Below are positions 21,827 to 26,916 of a DNA stretch of 26,916 nucleotides, one piece after another. The position numbers and the translations under genes were made by a program. The notes below the pieces were generated by a model. It was not told the origin of the DNA, did no database searches, and was given only the letters and a program-made list of their open reading frames with translations. Positions within the stretch are counted from its first letter, which is position 1, and every line of letters begins with the position of its first letter. This DNA comes from RPQJ01 sp041910015. GTDB lineage: Bacteria > Pseudomonadota > Gammaproteobacteria > Steroidobacterales > Steroidobacteraceae. The DNA lies in the NCBI GenBank assembly GCA_041910015.1, contig JAYRRR010000024.1, forward strand, positions 1 through 26,916, read 5' to 3'.

Positions 21827-24511
21827 ATGACGGCGAGACGCATCGCGGCCCTGCTCAATCCTTCCTCCGTGGCGGTCGTCGGCGCGAGCGGCACGCCCGG
21901 GACGCTCGGCGAGATCGTCTGCAGGAACCTGCGCGAGGGCGGGTTTCGCGGGGCCGTCCACTTCGTGAACCCGCGTCACGCCGCCATCGGCGACGCACGG
22001 GTCCATCCGAGCGTGCGCGACCTGCCTGGCGCCGTGGATCTGGCCGTGCTGCTCACGCCGGCCGAGGTCACACCGGCGGTCCTCGCCGAATGCGGCGAAA
22101 AAGGGGTGCGTGGGGCGGTCGTGGCCGCCGCCGGCTTCCGCGAAGGTGGCGAGGCGGGCGCGCGGCTCGAGCGTGAACTGGTCGAGGTCGCCCGGCGTCA
22201 CGGCATCCGCTTCCTCGGGCCCAACAGCCTGGGCGTCCTGCGGACGGACACGCATTTCAACGCGGCCTGTGGCCCGCCCTTGCCGAAGCCGGGCCGCCTC
22301 GCCCTAGTGTCGCAATCCGGCGCGCTCTGCAGCGCGATGCTCGACTGGGCGGCTTCGCGCAGCGTCGGCTTTTCCACCGTCATCTCGACGGGCGTCGGCG
22401 TCGACGTCGACGTGGGCGAGGTCCTCGACTACCTCGCGCGCGACGGCGCCACCGACAGCATCATGCTCTACCTGGACACGGTGGCCGACGCGCGGCGCTT
22501 CATGAGCGCCCTGCGCGCGGCCGCCCGCGTCAAGCCGGTCGTCGTGATGAAGGCCGGCCGGGCCGCCGAATTGGACGCGGGCCTCGAGTTCCATACGGGC
22601 TCGCTCGTGAGCGGCGACGACGTCTTCGACGCCGCGATGCGCCGTGCCGGCGTGCTGCGCATCCGCGCCTTCCAGCAGTTGTACAGTGCCGCGGGTACGC
22701 TGGGCGCGGCTGTGCGTCTCGGGGGGCGGCGCCTCGCGATCGTCATGAACGCCGGCGGCGCGGGCCAGCTCGCGGCCGACCGCGCGGCGGACCGCGGGCT
22801 GCAACTGGCGCGGCTCGGACAGCAGACGCTCGACGACCTCGACGCCCTGCTGCCGCCGAGCCGATCGAGGGGCAACCCCGTGTACGTGCGCAGCGAGGGT
22901 TCGGCCGCGCCGTTTGCCGAGGCGGCGCGCCGGTGCCTCGCCGACCCGGACGTGGACGCACTGCTCGCGGTCATGGCGCCGGTTGCGCTCAGCAACGCGG
23001 ACGAGTGGACCGACGCCTTGATCGAGGTCGTGCGGTCGCAGAAGAAGACTGTCTTCACGTGCTGGATGGGTGACGCCTCGGTCGTGGAGAGCCGCCGGCG
23101 CTTCGCCGAGAACCGCATCCCGACGTACCGCACGCCCGAGGCGGCCGTCGACGCCATTGCCGCGCTCGCGCTGTTTGCGACCAACCAGGAGCTGCTGCTG
23201 CAGGTGCCGACGCCGCTCGGGCCAGCCTCGACGCCCGACAAGGCGACGGCGCAGAAGCTGCTCGACGCGGCACTGGAGGCGGGCAACGAGTGGCTCAATC
23301 CGGCGGACTCGAAGACACTGCTCGCGTCCTTCGGCATCCCGGTCATTCGCGCCCGTGCCGCGCATTCGGCGGACGAAGCCGTCGCCGTGGCGGAGCAGAC
23401 CGGCTTCCCGGTCGCGATGAAGGTCCTCTCGCCAGACATCGCGCACAAGACCGACGTGGGCGGCGTGCGGCTCGGCCGCGCCGATGCGCGCAGTGTGCAC
23501 GATGGTTACGAAAACATGCTGCGCGATGTCTCGCTCGCGCGGCCGGACGCGCGCATCGACGGCGTGCTGATCGAGCCGATGTACCTCGAGCGGCACGGCC
23601 GCGAGCTGATGATCGGCGTGGTGCGCGATCCCGTGTTCGGCCCCGCCATCAGCTTCGGTCTCGGCGGCACCATGGTCGAGGTGATCCGCGACCGCGCGGT
23701 CGCGCTGCCGCCACTGAACCTGCACCTCGTCCGCGACCTGATCCGTCGCACGCGCGCGAGCGACGCACTGCAGCCGTTGCGTGGCGCGCCGGCGGCCGCG
23801 CAGGGCGCGGTCGAGGACATCCTGCTGCGCGTGTCGGAAATCGTCTGCGAGCTGCCCGACGTCGGGGCGATCGACCTGAATCCGGTCATCGTCACGGCGC
23901 AGGGCGCGGTCGTGGTCGATGCCCGCATCGGCGTCGTCCGCAGCACGCCCGGCGCGTTGCCCTACCGGCACATGGCGATCCACCCGTATCCGAGCGGGCT
24001 GGAAGGCACGCTGGAGTTGCCGGGCGGCGAGGTCGCGGTGATCCGGCCGATACGCCCGGAGGACGCGCGCATCGAGCGCGAGTTCGTCAACCGGCTGTCC
24101 GAGGAGTCGCGCTTCCTGCGGTTCATGTTCGGCCTGCACGAACTGACGCCGGCGATGCTCTCGCGCTTCACGCAGATCGACTACGACCGCGAGCTCGCGC
24201 TGATCATCGTCCGGACGCTGCCGGACGGTACGGAGCAGCAGATCGGCGTGGCGCGCTACATCACGCTGCCCGACGAGGAAACCTGCGAGTTCGCGATCGT
24301 CGTCGCCGACGAGTGGCAGGGCAAGGGCGTCGCGCGGCGGCTGTTCCGGCGCCTGATCGACGCCGCACGCGCACGGCGGCTCAAGCTCATGACCGGCATC
24401 ACGCTGCGCGAGAACTCGCGCATGATCGAGCTCTCGCGCTCGCTCGGGTTCGCGAGCACGGCCGATGCCGACGAACCCGAGCTCGTGCGCATGACGCTGG
24501 CACTGCGGTGA
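21827..24511 (+). CDS. Pat/PatZ-like protein: NDP-forming acyl-CoA synthetase domains fused to GNAT acetyltransferase
   Basis: This 894-residue cytoplasmic protein has the Pat/PatZ architecture. The CoA-binding Rossmann domain (about 1-130) starts with VAVVGASGTPGTLGEIVCRNL. Succinyl-CoA-ligase-like domains (about 140-460) and an ATP-grasp domain (about 490-705) follow, the latter with GIPVIRARAAHSADEAVAVA and SPDIAHKTDVGGVRLG. A C-terminal GNAT domain (about 730-890) carries the acetyl-CoA loop Gln831-Gly-Lys-Gly834-Val-Ala. Such proteins acetylate lysines of acetyl-CoA synthetase and other enzymes. His256 (EFHTGSLVSG) sits where ADP-forming acyl-CoA synthetases carry their phosphohistidine, which classical Pat proteins are reported to lack. 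His540 is also present. The start is fixed by alignment to family starts; there is no ribosome-binding site. It is divergent from an HDAC-family gene. Confidence 0.93.
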   Translation: MTARRIAALLNPSSVAVVGASGTPGTLGEIVCRNLREGGFRGAVHFVNPRHAAIGDARVHPSVRDLPGAVDLAVLLTPAEVTPAVLAECGEKGVRGAVVAAAGFREGGEAGARLERELVEVARRHGIRFLGPNSLGVLRTDTHFNAACGPPLPKPGRLALVSQSGALCSAMLDWAASRSVGFSTVISTGVGVDVDVGEVLDYLARDGATDSIMLYLDTVADARRFMSALRAAARVKPVVVMKAGRAAELDAGLEFHTGSLVSGDDVFDAAMRRAGVLRIRAFQQLYSAAGTLGAAVRLGGRRLAIVMNAGGAGQLAADRAADRGLQLARLGQQTLDDLDALLPPSRSRGNPVYVRSEGSAAPFAEAARRCLADPDVDALLAVMAPVALSNADEWTDALIEVVRSQKKTVFTCWMGDASVVESRRRFAENRIPTYRTPEAAVDAIAALALFATNQELLLQVPTPLGPASTPDKATAQKLLDAALEAGNEWLNPADSKTLLASFGIPVIRARAAHSADEAVAVAEQTGFPVAMKVLSPDIAHKTDVGGVRLGRADARSVHDGYENMLRDVSLARPDARIDGVLIEPMYLERHGRELMIGVVRDPVFGPAISFGLGGTMVEVIRDRAVALPPLNLHLVRDLIRRTRASDALQPLRGAPAAAQGAVEDILLRVSEIVCELPDVGAIDLNPVIVTAQGAVVVDARIGVVRSTPGALPYRHMAIHPYPSGLEGTLELPGGEVAVIRPIRPEDARIEREFVNRLSEESRFLRFMFGLHELTPAMLSRFTQIDYDRELALIIVRTLPDGTEQQIGVARYITLPDEETCEFAIVVADEWQGKGVARRLFRRLIDAARARRLKLMTGITLRENSRMIELSRSLGFASTADADEPELVRMTLALR

Positions 24512-24521
24512 GCCCGGCGAA

Positions 24522-24543
24522 TGCCCGGCTTCGCGCCCGGGCA
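24522..24543. terminator. Candidate hairpin between convergent genes
   Basis: TGCCCGG, an 8-base loop and CCGGGCA form a perfect 7-base GC-rich stem, 10 bases after the Pat-like stop and 15 bases before the DUF885 stop on the other strand. Placement suits a shared bidirectional terminator, but no T tract follows on either side, so intrinsic termination is uncertain. Confidence 0.35.
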
Positions 24544-24558
24544 GGCGCACAGGCGCTC

Positions 24559-26331
24559 TCAGTGCGACGGCGTCGAGGGCGGCGCGCGCCGTCGCGTCCC
24601 GATCCAGCGCTCGACCCGGCTTTCCAGTACGTCCAGCGGCATCGGGCCGCGGCCGAGCACGAGGTCGTGGAACGCGCGCAGGTCGAACTCCGCGCCGAGC
24701 CGAGTGGCCGCGCGTTCGCGCAGCTCCACCAGCTTGAGCTCACCGATCTTGTAGGCGAGCGCCTGGCCCGGCCAGGCGATGTAGCGGTCCACCTCGAACT
24801 CGATTTCCGTCGGTGCGAGCGCGCTGTTCTCCTGCAGGCAGGCGAGCGCCCGTTCGCGCGACCAGCCCATGACGTGCATGCCCGTGTCGATGACCAGCCG
24901 GCAGGCGCGCCAGATCTCGAGCGACAGGCGCCCGAACTGCTCGTAAGGTTCGCGGTAGATGCCCATCTCCTCGCCGAGCCGCTCGGCATAGAGCGCCCAG
25001 CCTTCGACATAGGCGGTGATGTCGTCCGCACGGCGGAACTCGGGCAGGTCGCGCATCTCCTGACTGAGCGCGATCTGCAGGTGATGGCCCGGTACGCCTT
25101 CGTGCAGCACCCAGGCGGCGATGCCGAACGTGGGCATCTTCTCAGCCATCCAGGGCTTGTAGACAACCATGCCGGCAACGTTCTGTTCGGGACTGCCGGG
25201 CAGATAGCCGTTGGCGCTGCTTTCGAGCCCTTCGGGCATCGGCCGCACGCCGTAGGGCAGACGCGGCAGCCGGCCGAAATACTGCGGCAACAGGAAGTCG
25301 GCGCGCTTGGCGACCTCACTGCATTTCTCCCCGTACTGCGCGCCACTCACGTAAAAGCGCGGGTCCTTGCGCACCGATGCGAGGAATTCCTGGAACGAGC
25401 CGGTGAATCCGGTGCGGGCGATGGTCTCGTCCATGCGTGCACGGATGCGCCGCACTTCGTCGAGGCCGAGCCGGTGGATCTGCTCCGGCGTCAGCGTCGT
25501 CGAGGTGTGGCGGCGGGCGAGCCAGGCGTAATAGTCGCGGCCCTGCGGCACGCTGGCGATGCCGATTTCGGAGCGCGCGCCCGGCAGGTATTCGCGCTCC
25601 AGGAACTCGAGCAGCTCGCGTTGCGCCGGCCGCACGGCATTCCCGAACGCCTTCAGGCCACGGGCGGAGAGCGCGGCGCGCCGGGCTTCGGGCATCGAGG
25701 CGGGCAGGGCGCGGAATGGCGCGAGCAGCGGGGACTTCTCCGGCGCGAGCGCGAGCTGCGCGCGCACGTCGGCGATGGCGCGTTCGACGGTGCGTCGCGG
25801 CTGCGTGAAGCCGGTGCGCAGGCCGCGCCGCATGTTCTCCGTCTCGCGGCGGTAGTACTCCGGCACTGCCTGCAGCCGCACGAGCCAGGCCTCGGCACTG
25901 GCCTCGTCGGTGATGCGCGTGTTGAGCGCGGCGTAGTCGGGCGTCGTATAGAAGCCGTCGCCGCTCAGGAACGGGATGCGCTCTTCGTCGAATTCGTATC
26001 CCGCGAGCGCGAGGCCGAGGCGGTCGAGCAGCAGATCGCGATCGAGCGCGTCCTCGGCATCCGGCAACTGCGCCGGTGTGGCCCGCAGCCGCCGCTCGAA
26101 TCCGAGCAGCACGGCCCGGCGCGATTCGACGGCCGCGGGAGAGTTGTCCGGCCAGCGGCGCGCCGCTTCGGTGTCGCCGCGCTGGGCGGCGCGGATCGGG
26201 TCCTGCGCGCGGTTGAAGGCATCGTAGTCGCGCACGATCGTGGCGACGTCGTCGGCCGTGGCGGCCGGGCTGGCGATGACGGACACGGTGAGCAACCCCG
26301 TGATCAGGAAGGAAGGAGCGGTGCGGATCAT
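24559..26331 (-). CDS. DUF885 family protein, secreted putative metallohydrolase
   Basis: This 590-residue DUF885 protein begins with a Sec-type signal (about 1-26, MIRTAPSFLITGLLTVSVIAS then PAATADD). The putative metal motif is His410-Glu411-Gly-Val-Pro-Gly-His416-His417, followed by YVEGWALYAERLG with Glu443, and a conserved GMHVMGWSRERA and YIAWPGQALAYKIGELKLVELRERA region near the end. The start at 26331 is supported by a GGAGG site; an upstream in-frame extension to 26457 overlaps the ABC gene and is not likely to be translated. It lies 28 bases after the ABC exporter stop and may be in its operon. It is a distant paralogue of the 3601-5433 product and, unlike that one, appears cleaved and soluble. 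Activity is unproven. Confidence 0.88.
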   Translation of the reverse strand: MIRTAPSFLITGLLTVSVIASPAATADDVATIVRDYDAFNRAQDPIRAAQRGDTEAARRWPDNSPAAVESRRAVLLGFERRLRATPAQLPDAEDALDRDLLLDRLGLALAGYEFDEERIPFLSGDGFYTTPDYAALNTRITDEASAEAWLVRLQAVPEYYRRETENMRRGLRTGFTQPRRTVERAIADVRAQLALAPEKSPLLAPFRALPASMPEARRAALSARGLKAFGNAVRPAQRELLEFLEREYLPGARSEIGIASVPQGRDYYAWLARRHTSTTLTPEQIHRLGLDEVRRIRARMDETIARTGFTGSFQEFLASVRKDPRFYVSGAQYGEKCSEVAKRADFLLPQYFGRLPRLPYGVRPMPEGLESSANGYLPGSPEQNVAGMVVYKPWMAEKMPTFGIAAWVLHEGVPGHHLQIALSQEMRDLPEFRRADDITAYVEGWALYAERLGEEMGIYREPYEQFGRLSLEIWRACRLVIDTGMHVMGWSRERALACLQENSALAPTEIEFEVDRYIAWPGQALAYKIGELKLVELRERAATRLGAEFDLRAFHDLVLGRGPMPLDVLESRVERWIGTRRRAPPSTPSH

Positions 26332-26359
26332 GCGGCCTCCGGCAGCGAGGGTCGGTGGG

Positions 26360-26916
<557 letters not shown>

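Overview
This window looks like a chromosomal segment of a GC-rich proteobacterium, most likely a gammaproteobacterium of the Xanthomonadales/Nevskiales/Steroidobacter type. That guess rests on very high GC, strong codon bias, Sec and lipoprotein signals, RND efflux, ModE-type control, a Pat-type acetyltransferase and DUF885/DUF3187 envelope proteins. No rRNA, tRNA, CRISPR array, insertion sequence or phage gene was seen. Nearly all sequence is coding, and no gap between genes exceeds about 225 bases. The few AT-rich patches coincide with probable promoters and operators.

Layout. 1-2034 (minus): an operon of a small DUF2892 membrane protein, an RND adaptor lipoprotein and the first third of an RND permease. 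Its promoter carries a BigR/SqrR-like (ArsR-family) palindrome between -35 and -10, which suggests sulfide/persulfide control. 2216-3406 (minus): a secreted P1 (DmpA-type) self-cleaving peptidase. 3601-5433 (plus): a membrane-anchored DUF885 putative metallohydrolase. 5459-5881 (minus): a GFA-family zinc protein. 6021-7013 (plus): a bile acid/sodium symporter-family transporter. 7095-9271 (plus): a clear ModE-box followed by modA, modB and a short modC with no regulatory Mop/TOBE domain. 9494-11998 (minus): a LysR regulator, a YjbQ-family protein and a DUF3187 outer-membrane protein.

12130-18286 (plus): a sulfate-ester region made of an arylsulfatase divergent from the LysR regulator, an SdsA-type alkylsulfatase and an octaheme cytochrome c with a TPR tail. 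The cytochrome stop overlaps the start of a THUMP-domain rRNA methyltransferase (18283-19473). 19525-21735 (minus): an HDAC-family deacetylase followed by an MHS-family MFS transporter. Divergent from it, 21827-24511 (plus) encodes a Pat/PatZ-like protein with acyl-CoA synthetase and GNAT domains, probably on a leaderless mRNA. 24559-26916 (minus): an MsbA-type ABC exporter (truncated by the window edge) and a second DUF885 protein.

The most interesting points are: (1) the divergent writer/eraser pair of a Pat-like acetyltransferase and a zinc-dependent deacetylase, where the Pat-like protein keeps a histidine at the ADP-forming synthetase phosphorylation position; (2) an octaheme-TPR cytochrome next to two sulfatases; (3) an RND efflux operon under a BigR-like operator. 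Promoter and operator calls were made by eye and need experimental or comparative support.
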